Shown here piece after piece: positions 38,041 to 46,918 of a stretch of 64,000 bases of DNA; position 1 is the first letter of the stretch; every line of letters begins with the position of its first letter. Source of the DNA: Candidatus Saccharimonadales bacterium (lineage in GTDB: Bacteria; Patescibacteriota; Saccharimonadia; Saccharimonadales; UBA4665); the NCBI GenBank assembly GCA_036388415.1, contig DASVRW010000002.1, forward strand, positions 479,396 through 543,395. The letters are read 5' to 3'. A program made the translations under genes and the position numbers. Below the pieces are notes generated by a model, which saw only the letters and a list, made by a program, of their open reading frames with translations, was not told the origin of the DNA and searched no databases.

Positions 38041-39520
38041 CGTCCTGATCGGTGTCCATGATCGGCATAATCGATTCGCCGTATAGGTGTAGCTCCTCGA
38101 GTGCATAACGCTGGTTTTCAGTCAGGCCATCCTGGCGGGCCAATTCGTCAATCCGCTGAAAATATTTTGCCAAACGGCTTTTCTGTGCCCCGTCGATGAG
38201 ACGCTGCTTGCAAAACTCGTCCCAAGCCTGCCGCTCGTCCGGCCCGAGCAGCTGCGGAAAGTTACGGGCCTTGTACAGCGGCAGGAGTGCCTGCAACCGC
38301 TTGTCACGCAGCTCGACATGAAGATCCGTAAAGGCGGCAGCCGTGTCAGCACGCCGAATTGCGCTCATTGCGTCTTTGTCCGGCTTTGAAAAGAAATCAC
38401 CGTCGTATAGTTGCCCGTCTACGGCCTGCACGTCCCCGACTGGCACGTCGCTATGATGATACGGCCGAGCTGCCTCAACCCGCTCAATCGCTTCAATAAC
38501 CCGTGCCACAAAGTCAGTTTGCCCGCTGAGTGCATTGACGTGCTTCTGTACCGTTGCAAGCGGTAATTTCAGACGGTCCTGCACTGATGTATCCGACAAT
38601 ATGCCGATTGGCGCAATCGCTGGACAGCGGTTATAACGCATGATTTTGACTGGGAGTTTGACATGTTCCGGGTCTCGGCTGAATTCATAGCATTTCACCA
38701 GCTCATCGACTGACATATCCATAAACTGTGCCGGATCCGCCCGCAGATCGTAGACGTAGCCGTAGGCTTGCCCCACGTGGTGCGCCAACAACTTTACAGC
38801 GGTAGTATGCGTATACTCTACTGAATACCGGCCAGAGGTGTACAGGAACGGCTGTTTGCCCTGTACGAAGCTATTGAGGTGCTCTTTGCACTTTTTCTTG
38901 CCGCGGCAATCCAATAAATAATCGAAGAGACCTTTCTGCTTGTCCCGGATTAATCTGGCCACCGCTATCGACGCCGTGACGTCGCTCATGGCATCATGCG
39001 CCTGCTCGTGCTCAATGCCGTTGAGCTTCGTCAGCAACTCCAGGCGGTTAGTCGGCTTGCCGTCAGCATAAAACGGCCATTCGATGCCTTCCGGTCGCAG
39101 CGCACGGGTCATCCGGATGACATCAAGCAAATCCCAGCGCGAACACTCATCACACCACTGCCATTCGTAGGCATCATAGAAATTGCGGTAATGCAGATAG
39201 CGCATAAACTCATCGTCGAACCGTACCGTATTAAAGCCGAGGAATATTGTCCCCGGCTGCACGACTTCGTCGTAAAATATTTTTAAAAATTCAGCTTCAG
39301 TCACGCCGTCCGCGATCGTTGACTGCGGCGTGATACCCGTCACCATGATGGCATCCGGCTCCGGCACGATGTCAGGTGTCAGTTTGATGAGCACATTTAC
39401 CGGCTCACCAATCGGGTTGAGTTCCATATCAGTCCGCTGCCCGGCAAACTGCATAATGCGGGCATCGCGCGGATTCAGGCCCGACGTCTCAAGATCATAA
39501 AAGAAAAAACTGGCAGCCAT
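38030..39520 (-). CDS. sbcB: exodeoxyribonuclease I, 496 aa
   Basis: A 3'-5' single-strand DNA exonuclease of the DEDDh class. Exo I FFYDLETSGLNP gives Asp9/Glu11, GFNTVRFDDEFMR gives Exo II and HDAMSDVTASI gives the Exo III His/Asp. The C-terminal region carries ExoI-specific SH3-like and helical domains (RYNRCPAIAPIGIL and following). Length is close to the E. coli enzyme. It converges on and overlaps the PGPGW gene by 11 bp. Confidence 0.93.
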   Translation of the reverse strand: MAASFFFYDLETSGLNPRDARIMQFAGQRTDMELNPIGEPVNVLIKLTPDIVPEPDAIMVTGITPQSTIADGVTEAEFLKIFYDEVVQPGTIFLGFNTVRFDDEFMRYLHYRNFYDAYEWQWCDECSRWDLLDVIRMTRALRPEGIEWPFYADGKPTNRLELLTKLNGIEHEQAHDAMSDVTASIAVARLIRDKQKGLFDYLLDCRGKKKCKEHLNSFVQGKQPFLYTSGRYSVEYTHTTAVKLLAHHVGQAYGYVYDLRADPAQFMDMSVDELVKCYEFSRDPEHVKLPVKIMRYNRCPAIAPIGILSDTSVQDRLKLPLATVQKHVNALSGQTDFVARVIEAIERVEAARPYHHSDVPVGDVQAVDGQLYDGDFFSKPDKDAMSAIRRADTAAAFTDLHVELRDKRLQALLPLYKARNFPQLLGPDERQAWDEFCKQRLIDGAQKSRLAKYFQRIDELARQDGLTENQRYALEELHLYGESIMPIMDTDQDASP

Positions 39521-39592
39521 ACGTAGTTTCCAGTTTAGCAGACTTGTGGAGAATTGGACGTTCTAATTGCAATTCAGGTCGAAAGGTTCTGG

Positions 39593-40135
39593 TCAAAAGC
39601 GACTGATAGGAGGCAGGCCGATATCGTCGGCGATTTGATACATGCCGTCTATCCATGTATTAGAATCAAATGGCTCAAGTGGCTCAATTTCTTTTATTGC
39701 AGTATGTCCTACTAACGAAGCAACGATTACGCGACGGGCGACCTCGCATGCGTGATCAGGATGCACAACACGATCATGTTTATTAACAATAACAATGTCA
39801 TTTTTTCCATTTTTGACTTCTTCATGGGATAAATGCCATGTATTTCCAATTGGATTATATACGACTTCAACAGTAGTTCTACCCAAATCAGCTACACTAC
39901 TCGTGTAACGAGAACTCATTAAAGGTCGAGGCCGTTCGATGGGATCAGGTTTCCAATCAGCTGATCGTCGTTGTTTAATTACAGGTGTCGAAATTCGAAG
40001 TGCGGCGTACACGACATCGGTACGGATTTGTGCAGATTCTTCAATCTGTTGCAGTACTGGGTCGGGATCGCTGAGCAATCTTACATCGGGCTTAGCCAAT
40101 CCCATCAAATCTCCATTAAAATCGTAAATTGCCAT
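39593..40135 (-). CDS. hypothetical protein, 180 aa
   Basis: No family is recognised. It is soluble. TATAAT ends 7 nt before the ATG and TTGACA lies 15 nt before that, so it is probably leaderless. The middle part (VVYAALRI, then ADWKPDPIERPRP, TTVEVVYNP, DIVIVNKHD) aligns by eye with the next gene (VADLYTAVT, GDWKCDLIED, VKVIDLIVPT, DVEVLIISD), so the two may be divergent paralogues in tandem. AT-rich codon use. Confidence 0.6.
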   Translation of the reverse strand: MAIYDFNGDLMGLAKPDVRLLSDPDPVLQQIEESAQIRTDVVYAALRISTPVIKQRRSADWKPDPIERPRPLMSSRYTSSVADLGRTTVEVVYNPIGNTWHLSHEEVKNGKNDIVIVNKHDRVVHPDHACEVARRVIVASLVGHTAIKEIEPLEPFDSNTWIDGMYQIADDIGLPPISRF

Positions 40136-40289
40136 TGATCAATTATACAACATTATGAAATTTGTCAATATTATGATTGAAAATATATTATTGAATGAAC
40201 TGTACACTTATAAATTAAAATTCGACGATATAGAATACAAACAATTCGTAGCCATATCACTAACAATATCGTTTGAAGGCATGCTATTA

Positions 40290-40880
40290 CTACGTCTTAC
40301 GCTTATAAATAGCATTGAAAATTCCGCGAATAGTCGGCGGCTGAGGAAGATCAAATTCCTCTACAATACTCAGCTTGCCTCTGCTTTCAATAAGTGGATT
40401 CAAGGTTTGTTGCCATTCATCTAAATTCTTTGGAAATTGTGTTTCGGTTTTGATTACGCCATCATTACCAAGAAATCCGTTGGAATAAGTTGTGAGAGTA
40501 CCGCGGGTCCTGTATGTAGTGTCAGAAATTATTAAGACTTCCACGTCATTACATGTAAAATTACGGAACTTTTCTGTCGTGTTCTGTACTACTTTCATTT
40601 CAGCCGAAATAGCATTATCAGTCGGCACAATAAGATCAATTACCTTGACTTTTTTTGCAGGGTAGGATTGCGTTGCCTGAAACCGAGCAACACCATCTTC
40701 AATTAAATCACACTTCCAGTCACCAAATCTTTCGCGATTTGTGACGGCTGTATAGAGGTCAGCAACTTCAGTTCTCATAGCGACTAGTCTATCTCGGTCA
40801 GCAGTCACTTCAATGAGTTGGCCTGACAATTCAGCCTCATCAGGGTCTTCGCCGCCATAATGATACATTTCTTTGCTCAT
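40290..40880 (-). CDS. hypothetical protein, 196 aa
   Basis: No family is recognised. The frame is open 12 codons further upstream, but the start is placed at the ATG at 40880 because a consensus promoter (TTGACT-17-TATAAT) puts the transcription start at the ATG itself. The N-terminus is helical (AELSGQLIEVTADRDRLVAM), the remainder alternates beta and helix. Shares the DWK-D-IE and D-V-VLI-S patterns with the following gene. The 154-bp spacer between them holds only promoter elements. Confidence 0.65.
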   Translation of the reverse strand: MSKEMYHYGGEDPDEAELSGQLIEVTADRDRLVAMRTEVADLYTAVTNRERFGDWKCDLIEDGVARFQATQSYPAKKVKVIDLIVPTDNAISAEMKVVQNTTEKFRNFTCNDVEVLIISDTTYRTRGTLTTYSNGFLGNDGVIKTETQFPKNLDEWQQTLNPLIESRGKLSIVEEFDLPQPPTIRGIFNAIYKRKT

Positions 40881-40887
40881 AAAGTTT

Positions 40888-40916
40888 ATTATACACCTTA
40901 TGTCAACAAAAGTCAA
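40888..40916 (-). promoter_or_regulatory. consensus sigma-70-type promoter of a leaderless gene
   Basis: -35 TTGACT (40911-40916), 17-nt spacer, -10 TATAAT (40888-40893). The expected start of transcription (about 40881) coincides with the ATG at 40880, leaving no room for a ribosome-binding site. Confidence 0.7.
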
Positions 40917-40926
40917 TGCGCTTATG

Positions 40927-42207
40927 CTAGTAGGTTATCGAGTAGGCGCTGCCGATGCGGATAACCTGGCCCGGCTCGATACCCTGACGAATAAGGGCGT
41001 GCATGATGCCCATTTTCTTCATAATGTCACGCAGGCGCTGGATGGCTTCTTCGTTGTCGTATTCGGTGCGGGCAGCAAAGCGTTCGATTTTGGGGCCAGT
41101 TACCTGGAAGCCGCCTTCAATCGGCGTAACACTCCATGGAATACTGTCTGCCGCTGACAATCGAAGCGTCGGGATGTCATCTTCTGGCGCTACTTCTTGA
41201 ACAATGCTGCGGCGCGTCGTAACGACGGCGTGCACTGCGTACAAGAACTCCTTAAGGCCGGTACCGGCGACTGCCGAGATAGCATACACTGGTGTGCTAG
41301 GAGGAGCAACTTCTTGCAGCTGTTTGGTTAGGTCGGCAATTATTTCGGCGTCAAGCCCGTCGATTTTGTTCAGTACAACAATCTGCGGGCGGGCGCTGAG
41401 ATCAATTTCATAGGCAGCCAGCTCGTCTTGAATAGTGGTGTATGCTGCTGCGACATCGTCATTGTAGGCTTCGATCAGATGCACGATAACTGCGGTTCGT
41501 TCGATATGACGTAGGAACTCGTGGCCCAGGCCCTTGCCTTCGGCTGCACCCTCGATGAGTCCAGGAATATCCGCAAAGAGTAAGCTCGACCCTTTATCGA
41601 TATCGACCACACCAAGATTGGGACGAAGCGTTGTAAACGGATAATCGGCAATTTCTGGACGGGCATTGCTGATACGGCTCAGGAGCGTCGATTTGCCAGC
41701 ATTCGGCAGACCAACCAAGCCAACGTCGGCGATCATCTTGAGTTCCAGCATTGCTTCCAGCTCTTCGCCTGGCTCGCCCTTTTCGGCAAATGCCGGGGTT
41801 TGGCGACGCGAACTAACAAAGTGGGCATTACCAAATCCACCCTTACCGCCTTTGGCGATGATGGCTTCCTGACCGTCTTCGATGAGATCAGCCAATACTT
41901 CCGTACCGTCGGCATTCATGACTATTGTGCCAACGGGCACGTTGACGATTAGGCTTTTGCCGTTGCGGCCATGCTTTTTGTTGGTACCGCCTGGCATACC
42001 AGGATCTGCCTGCAATTCGCGCTGATAGCGGAAGGCGGCCAGCGTATTGTGATTACGGCTGGCCATGAATACAACGTTGCCACCATGGCCAGCATCGCCG
42101 CCATCCGGGCCGCCTTTATCGATGAACTTCTCCTGACGGAAGCTCATTTTGCCATTGCCACCATCACCGGCTTTGATTAACACCTTTGTCTTGTCTATAA
42201 AATTCAT
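40927..42207 (-). CDS. obg: ribosome-associated GTPase Obg, 426 aa
   Basis: A GTPase in late 50S assembly and stress control. The glycine-rich Obg fold covers residues 1-157 (GDGGNGKMSFRQEKFIDKGG, GRNGKSLIVNVPVGT), the G domain follows with G1 GLPNAGKST (166-174), G2 FTTLRPN, G3 DIPGLIEGA and G4 NKIDGLD, and the C-terminal OCT domain covers about 345-426. It is complete. TATACT lies 8 nt before the ATG; a GAGG also lies between, so translation could use either mode. Confidence 0.96.
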   Translation of the reverse strand: MNFIDKTKVLIKAGDGGNGKMSFRQEKFIDKGGPDGGDAGHGGNVVFMASRNHNTLAAFRYQRELQADPGMPGGTNKKHGRNGKSLIVNVPVGTIVMNADGTEVLADLIEDGQEAIIAKGGKGGFGNAHFVSSRRQTPAFAEKGEPGEELEAMLELKMIADVGLVGLPNAGKSTLLSRISNARPEIADYPFTTLRPNLGVVDIDKGSSLLFADIPGLIEGAAEGKGLGHEFLRHIERTAVIVHLIEAYNDDVAAAYTTIQDELAAYEIDLSARPQIVVLNKIDGLDAEIIADLTKQLQEVAPPSTPVYAISAVAGTGLKEFLYAVHAVVTTRRSIVQEVAPEDDIPTLRLSAADSIPWSVTPIEGGFQVTGPKIERFAARTEYDNEEAIQRLRDIMKKMGIMHALIRQGIEPGQVIRIGSAYSITY

Positions 42208-42280
42208 ACTGCCTCAGTATAGCAGGGTGTAGGCACTGCCAAGCGGAAATTTTTATTATCAGCGCTGTTTCGGGATAGAA

Positions 42281-43489
42281 TTACTGGTAAATATAGTTTT
42301 CAAATTTGGCCGCACTGACGAAATCAGGGGTTGAACCGACACGGCCCCAGCCAGACAATCCATTCATATCCGAGTATTTAATCATGGTACCATCTGCCGA
42401 GACATCGGTGACGATGGCGACGTGGCCTTCTGCACCGCGGTTCGTCTGACCGATGGCACCGACGCGCGGCACCGAGCTGACTGTCCAGCCACTGATGGCG
42501 GCACCGTTATCCCAGGTGTTGGCATTACCCCAGTTTGATGGCACGGCGACACGACCAGCAACATACCAGGTACAGTAACCATAGGCGTAGGCATTGTTGC
42601 CATAAATTGGCGCGGTACCGAAAGCGAATCCGCCAGCGTTTGAGGCTGCCGTACGGACTGGCGCGATGACTGGTGCGGCGATGCTGCCGCCAGGAATAAT
42701 AATGCGTTCACCGACCTTAAGCGGTGTTAATTCGACGTCGTTGAAGGCGGTAATTTCATCTTTGCTCGCCTTATACTTTGTTGCTAAGCTTTCGGGGGTA
42801 TCACCGGCTTTGACGGTGTAGACGATACCAGACACGCCTTCAGGTGGTATGGACAAGGTCTGACCAACGGTCACGACAGAGCCGGACAGATTGTTGGACC
42901 ACTTGATACTGTCTGAGGTAACGTTGAATTTTGCTGCGATAATCGCCACATTGTCACCAGCAACTGCAACATACGTCTTAATGTCTTTTTTGCTCTTGAG
43001 CGCCGTGCTGACGACTTGCGGTTTGGAGACGATACTGGCAGTAGCCGGCGCAATGGTCAGTTCGATATTGACTGATGCGGCCTGGTTGGCGACGGCAGTA
43101 ACTTCGGACATTGCACTCATACTGGCAACATTGAATGCGATATCAGCTGATGATACCTGGTCAAGCGGATTCGCGACAGACTTAGGTGAGCTCGCGGCTA
43201 GGGCCGACGAGCGTAAGGTGTTAGTACTGTCAGCATTTGCCTGGTGACCAGCCACCACAAAGCTAATAACGCCGAGCAGTAATACGACGTTGAGACCAAC
43301 AAGTCCGTAGCGGATAGCTTGGCGTCGAAAAGACTTCCGACGAAGCGTTTTATGGACCTTTTGGTCGAGCTTGCGGTAGGTTTCAGTTGATTGCACGGCT
43401 TCAAGCGGCAGATGTGAGGTAACCGATTGCAGATGTGAGTTGCTTATACAAATCTCCTCAGTATTGAGCCGGCAGCAGAAATCTGACAC
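42281..43489 (-). CDS. LysM-CHAP peptidoglycan hydrolase, 402 aa
   Basis: A secreted or membrane-anchored wall hydrolase. One membrane segment (61-81), a Ser/Ala/Val-rich linker, LysM 1 (about 171-215), LysM 2 (about 222-267) and a CHAP domain (about 300-402) with Cys306 (AYGYCTWYV), His356 (AEGHVAIV) and Asn376 (SDMNG). It probably cleaves stem or cross-bridge peptides in its own or a host's wall. The start is uncertain: GTG at 43489 lacks a ribosome-binding site, while a TGAGGAG lies 10 codons inside the frame. A GTAGC-TTT-GCTAC hairpin (43546-43558) lies in the leader downstream of a TATACT. Confidence 0.88.
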   Translation of the reverse strand: MSDFCCRLNTEEICISNSHLQSVTSHLPLEAVQSTETYRKLDQKVHKTLRRKSFRRQAIRYGLVGLNVVLLLGVISFVVAGHQANADSTNTLRSSALAASSPKSVANPLDQVSSADIAFNVASMSAMSEVTAVANQAASVNIELTIAPATASIVSKPQVVSTALKSKKDIKTYVAVAGDNVAIIAAKFNVTSDSIKWSNNLSGSVVTVGQTLSIPPEGVSGIVYTVKAGDTPESLATKYKASKDEITAFNDVELTPLKVGERIIIPGGSIAAPVIAPVRTAASNAGGFAFGTAPIYGNNAYAYGYCTWYVAGRVAVPSNWGNANTWDNGAAISGWTVSSVPRVGAIGQTNRGAEGHVAIVTDVSADGTMIKYSDMNGLSGWGRVGSTPDFVSAAKFENYIYQ

Positions 43490-43607
43490 TGGCTCGTATA
43501 CTATGGCTATTAAAGCTGATATTTGGTGTAATACTAATGAAATGTAGCTTTGCTACCCCTGTAGTATACCAAATATGTTGCAATTATCAACCTTTTTACG
43601 GTTATGT

Positions 43608-44657
43608 TTACAAATTACAGAGTTTATTGCAATACTGTTTGATGAGCGCGTTGTGCTCTTCAAATGTCTTTGAAAAATAGGTATTGCCGTCATCACCGGC
43701 TACAAAATACAGCCAGTCGGTATCAGCCGGGCGAGCAATCGCATTGAGCGAACTCTCGGATACATTACTGATCGGACCAGGTGGCAAACCCTTATACATC
43801 AGTGTGTTGTACGGAGAATCGTACGTCAGTGAAGGTTTTTGTCCGGCAATGACCGAACCGTAGAACGCCGTCACGTCAGACCCGAGTGGCATATCGACCT
43901 CAATTCGCTTCAGGAATACTTGTGCTGCTTGAGCCCGGTCGGTATTTCGAGACACTTCTTGTTCGACAATCGATGCCAGCGTAACGGCCTGAAAGGTGTT
44001 TAAGCCTTTTTTGGCGTAGGCAGCCCGCAGGTCTGGCGTTAATTTGGCGGCCATTTCGGACAACGACTGCTCCACAATCAGCTTCGGGTCAGTCGAAGCG
44101 CTCTTTTGGTATGAATCCGGATACAAGAAACCCTCGAGCGAAGCACCGGCCGGTTTATCGGTTAGCGCAGCATTGCCGGCATAGGCGGCCGGATCGAGCG
44201 CAGCATCAACGGCCGCCGGATCAAATTTGGCTTTGACGAAGGCGTCGCGAATTTGCGACAGGCGCGCGCCAGGCAGGATGGTCACCAGGTCTACTGCAAC
44301 CTTGCCGTCAGCAATCTGCCGCGCAATATCACGAGCACTCTGCGAAGGAGAGAATTTATAGGTACCGGCTTGCAGCTGCGTGCCGAGCGAGTGGTTGCGA
44401 ACATAGCGTTCAAAGGCCCAGACCTGCCGGATAAGGCCGGCCTGCTTCAGATCATTGGCAATCGTCGGGACGGTAGCGTCAGACTCTACAGTTATGACTT
44501 TCTCGTCTTTTGAACTGCTGACGGGCTGCAGATTGACGTCGTAGATATGTCGTACGACAATCACGCCCGCAATCAGTAGCACTAATAATGCCAGCGCCGT
44601 GTATAACAACCGCTTCGGCCAGTGCCGGACTCTCGAGTACATTGAATATTCAGCCAT
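43608..44657 (-). CDS. mltG: endolytic murein transglycosylase MltG, 349 aa
   Basis: Cleaves nascent glycan strands at the membrane, setting their length. An N-terminal membrane helix (about 17-34), LysM-like part (about 50-115) and YceG catalytic domain with the conserved Glu in LASIVEQEVS and the family's TYDSPYNTLMYKGLPPGPISN motif. Normal length. Its ATG overlaps the 3' end of ruvX by 8 bp, a pairing common in bacteria. Confidence 0.95.
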   Translation of the reverse strand: MAEYSMYSRVRHWPKRLLYTALALLVLLIAGVIVVRHIYDVNLQPVSSSKDEKVITVESDATVPTIANDLKQAGLIRQVWAFERYVRNHSLGTQLQAGTYKFSPSQSARDIARQIADGKVAVDLVTILPGARLSQIRDAFVKAKFDPAAVDAALDPAAYAGNAALTDKPAGASLEGFLYPDSYQKSASTDPKLIVEQSLSEMAAKLTPDLRAAYAKKGLNTFQAVTLASIVEQEVSRNTDRAQAAQVFLKRIEVDMPLGSDVTAFYGSVIAGQKPSLTYDSPYNTLMYKGLPPGPISNVSESSLNAIARPADTDWLYFVAGDDGNTYFSKTFEEHNALIKQYCNKLCNL

Positions 44658-45120
44658 GATGCTCCTTTGATTGTTCGATCAAAAAATCTTCGAGTATGTA
44701 CGTTGCCGCTAGTGCATCGATGTCGCCTTTGGCGTGTGCATACGGTTTACGTGCGTTGCCTCGGCTGCGGATCTCGGCTTCAGCGCGAGCAGAGGTCAGC
44801 GCCTCGTCCGTCCAGTATACCGGAATCGGCGCGTTGCCGCTTGCGAGACGCTGTTGTAATTCGTCTCCAAATGCCTGTGTCTGTGCCGTCTGTGCCGTAT
44901 CCTGGCCTTGCATGCCGCGTGGCAAACCGATCACTACCCAAGCAACATCCTCTTGGCGCACTAGTTCGCATATATCATCAACGAAACGGTCTGGCTGCTC
45001 AAGTGTAGTTAAGGGTCTTGCGAAGCGAACACCGAGGTTGGCAACAGCCACACCAATCCGCTGTGTGCCGACATCAAGCGCCATCCCGCTCCGCTGGTGA
45101 TCGTTACTGATTTGATCCAT
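44650..45120 (-). CDS. ruvX: RuvX/YqgF Holliday junction resolvase family, 156 aa
   Basis: An RNase-H-fold nuclease implicated in 16S rRNA 5' maturation and recombination. The catalytic first strand MALDVGTQRIGVAVA (13-27) has the Asp; VVIGLPRGMQGQ and WTDEALTSARAE carry the conserved Glu, and KGDIDALAATYILEDFL the last Asp. It overlaps the upstream baseplate-J-like gene by 17 bp and mltG by 8 bp. Confidence 0.93.
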   Translation of the reverse strand: MDQISNDHQRSGMALDVGTQRIGVAVANLGVRFARPLTTLEQPDRFVDDICELVRQEDVAWVVIGLPRGMQGQDTAQTAQTQAFGDELQQRLASGNAPIPVYWTDEALTSARAEAEIRSRGNARKPYAHAKGDIDALAATYILEDFLIEQSKEHHG

Positions 45121-46894
45121 TAGTCGTGCGGGCTGGTTGAGCTGACTTTTCTATAATAATTTCGACTTTACTGGCGTTCTTTGGAACGGATGAAATCCAA
45201 AATGGGCTGTATTTGACTGTAGCATCACTGACACCTGGGATGGATTTCGCAACAGATTTCACATCACCGGTTTTCTTGCCCGCTAACTGGCTGGCGAGCC
45301 TATCAGTCTTGATGTCCGGGCCTGCAAGTGAGGTAGCGCTGAGCGTCACTCCAAGCGGACCAGCCGTGTTCGGGGTATTGATCTCGTATTTGGCGGTGTC
45401 AAAGCCATCTTTGAGGATTTCCTGCTTGCTCGTGTCAATCTGTTCGCGGACATGGGCAGCGATAATCTTTTTGATATCGGCAGACTTTGCGCCGTACATG
45501 GTATAGGTCGTCGATTGCGATACGGTAACCGTATCGGCTTGATCACCGACGGCAGCACTCGGCGTAACCGTCGGTTCACCGGCTTTGAGACTTGCAGCGA
45601 TCGCCGTATAGCCTGCGGCGGATAATTTTTTAGCTAAGTCATCTTCGGCAGTATTACTGTCTTTTTCCTGACCGGCAATCTTCTGCTTGGCACTATCGAT
45701 ATCTGCCTGGGCAACGACTTTTACGATGTTGTCGGTGCCACCAGACATCGGATCGCTTGAACCGCCACTGACATTCGAATAACCAGCCACTGTAAAGGGG
45801 CTGGGCGGGAGATTATAACCCGCACCTGCTTTTTGAGCTACGACGCTAACCCCTGCAGTTGATACATCTTTGAAATCAGTATTGCGACATTTACCAGCAA
45901 TCTTCACGCTTTCCATCGTGGCACTTGATTGCGTTATAAAGGTTTGACCACCCGAGCTGACACCGGTACCCGCGGGTACGGTCACCGAATCCACATCACA
46001 ATTGAGAAGCGTTAATGTCACCTCACCTGTTGCCTTCGTACCGTTATTCTTTTCACCGCTGGTACTGACTTGCTGGGAGCCAGTTTGCTGCTTGGTTTCT
46101 ATACGAGCGGGCAGCGTGTCTGTTTCGAGGTCAACCTCCTTCACGGACGGGTCAAGCGTTAGGCTGGCCTTAGTCAGTACATCGCTACTGTTAGTCTTGA
46201 GCGTGATCGTGGCTTTGGCGAGCGCAATATTGCCATATATAAATCCGCCGATAAGCAGGACAAATACGGCGACTCCGGCGATCAGCAGTGTACGGAATTT
46301 ATTGAAGTTCGGTATTTTGAGTTTCTTGTTTTTACCCTTGACGGCCGCGGTTGCAGCGGCGCTACCGGATACAGCTGCGGCGCTGGCGCCAAGTTTTGCA
46401 CTGTCTTCGTCGTCATTCATCTGTATGGTTTCTGGTTCTTCCGGTGGCAGTCCTGCCAAAACGCCGATTGGCTTGTCTGCTGCGGCGTCGGCGCTAAAAT
46501 CTTCGACGTCGCTTACCATATCATCACCGTTATTCATTGCCATGTCACCGCCAAGAGAAGCCGGCACGACGGGTATTGCCGGCTTAGACTGCAGGCTACT
46601 GGCTACGTGGAGACCGACAACGCCAGCCAACGGCAGCAGCCCAGACTCTGAAGTAATCAGGACGACATGTTTTTTGGCATTGTCAGCGGATCGCTTGAGT
46701 AGTTTCATGTTAACAACACTCTGCAGAACGGCGGCGCGCTTTGGTAATACTAAAGCAACGATACGCTGCGGTGAATTTTGCAGTTTTTCAACGATTGATG
46801 TTATCTCATCATCGACATCAATGTAGACGGTGTCTTTTTTGATTTCCCTCGACGAGGAGGGCGATGAGGATGATGATGCGGGTAATACGGCCAT
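45104..46894 (-). CDS. baseplate J/gp47-like membrane protein, 596 aa
   Basis: A protein type frequent in Patescibacteria, usually named for a resemblance to phage baseplate protein J. A cytoplasmic N-terminal domain (about 20-110, DTVYIDVDDEITSIVEKLQ, VALVLPKRAAVLQS, KKHVVLITSE) resembles a nucleotide- or ligand-binding alpha/beta unit. An acidic linker, one membrane segment (about 205-225) and a long external beta region with the baseplate-J-like repeat VPAGTGVSSGGQTFITQS follow. It lies between an FtsA-like ATPase and ruvX in a tight operon, suggesting an envelope or pilus-like assembly rather than a phage. The role is unknown. Confidence 0.8.
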   Translation of the reverse strand: MAVLPASSSSSPSSSREIKKDTVYIDVDDEITSIVEKLQNSPQRIVALVLPKRAAVLQSVVNMKLLKRSADNAKKHVVLITSESGLLPLAGVVGLHVASSLQSKPAIPVVPASLGGDMAMNNGDDMVSDVEDFSADAAADKPIGVLAGLPPEEPETIQMNDDEDSAKLGASAAAVSGSAAATAAVKGKNKKLKIPNFNKFRTLLIAGVAVFVLLIGGFIYGNIALAKATITLKTNSSDVLTKASLTLDPSVKEVDLETDTLPARIETKQQTGSQQVSTSGEKNNGTKATGEVTLTLLNCDVDSVTVPAGTGVSSGGQTFITQSSATMESVKIAGKCRNTDFKDVSTAGVSVVAQKAGAGYNLPPSPFTVAGYSNVSGGSSDPMSGGTDNIVKVVAQADIDSAKQKIAGQEKDSNTAEDDLAKKLSAAGYTAIAASLKAGEPTVTPSAAVGDQADTVTVSQSTTYTMYGAKSADIKKIIAAHVREQIDTSKQEILKDGFDTAKYEINTPNTAGPLGVTLSATSLAGPDIKTDRLASQLAGKKTGDVKSVAKSIPGVSDATVKYSPFWISSVPKNASKVEIIIEKSAQPARTTNGSNQ

Positions 46895-46918
46895 AATGCT
46901 AATTTCTCTTGGTTATTA

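Noticed and set aside
40155-40424. 89-codon plus-strand ORF
   Set aside because: Half of it is antisense to a gene with a consensus promoter; low-complexity Ile/Leu/Lys composition reflects AT-rich DNA.
43490-43580. c-di-AMP type riboswitch upstream of the LysM-CHAP gene
   Set aside because: Only one short hairpin (GTAGC-TTT-GCTAC) is present; the conserved riboswitch core could not be found.
45104-46894. Phage tail or contractile injection locus
   Set aside because: The baseplate-J-like label is the only hint; no sheath, tube or spike genes are present in the window.
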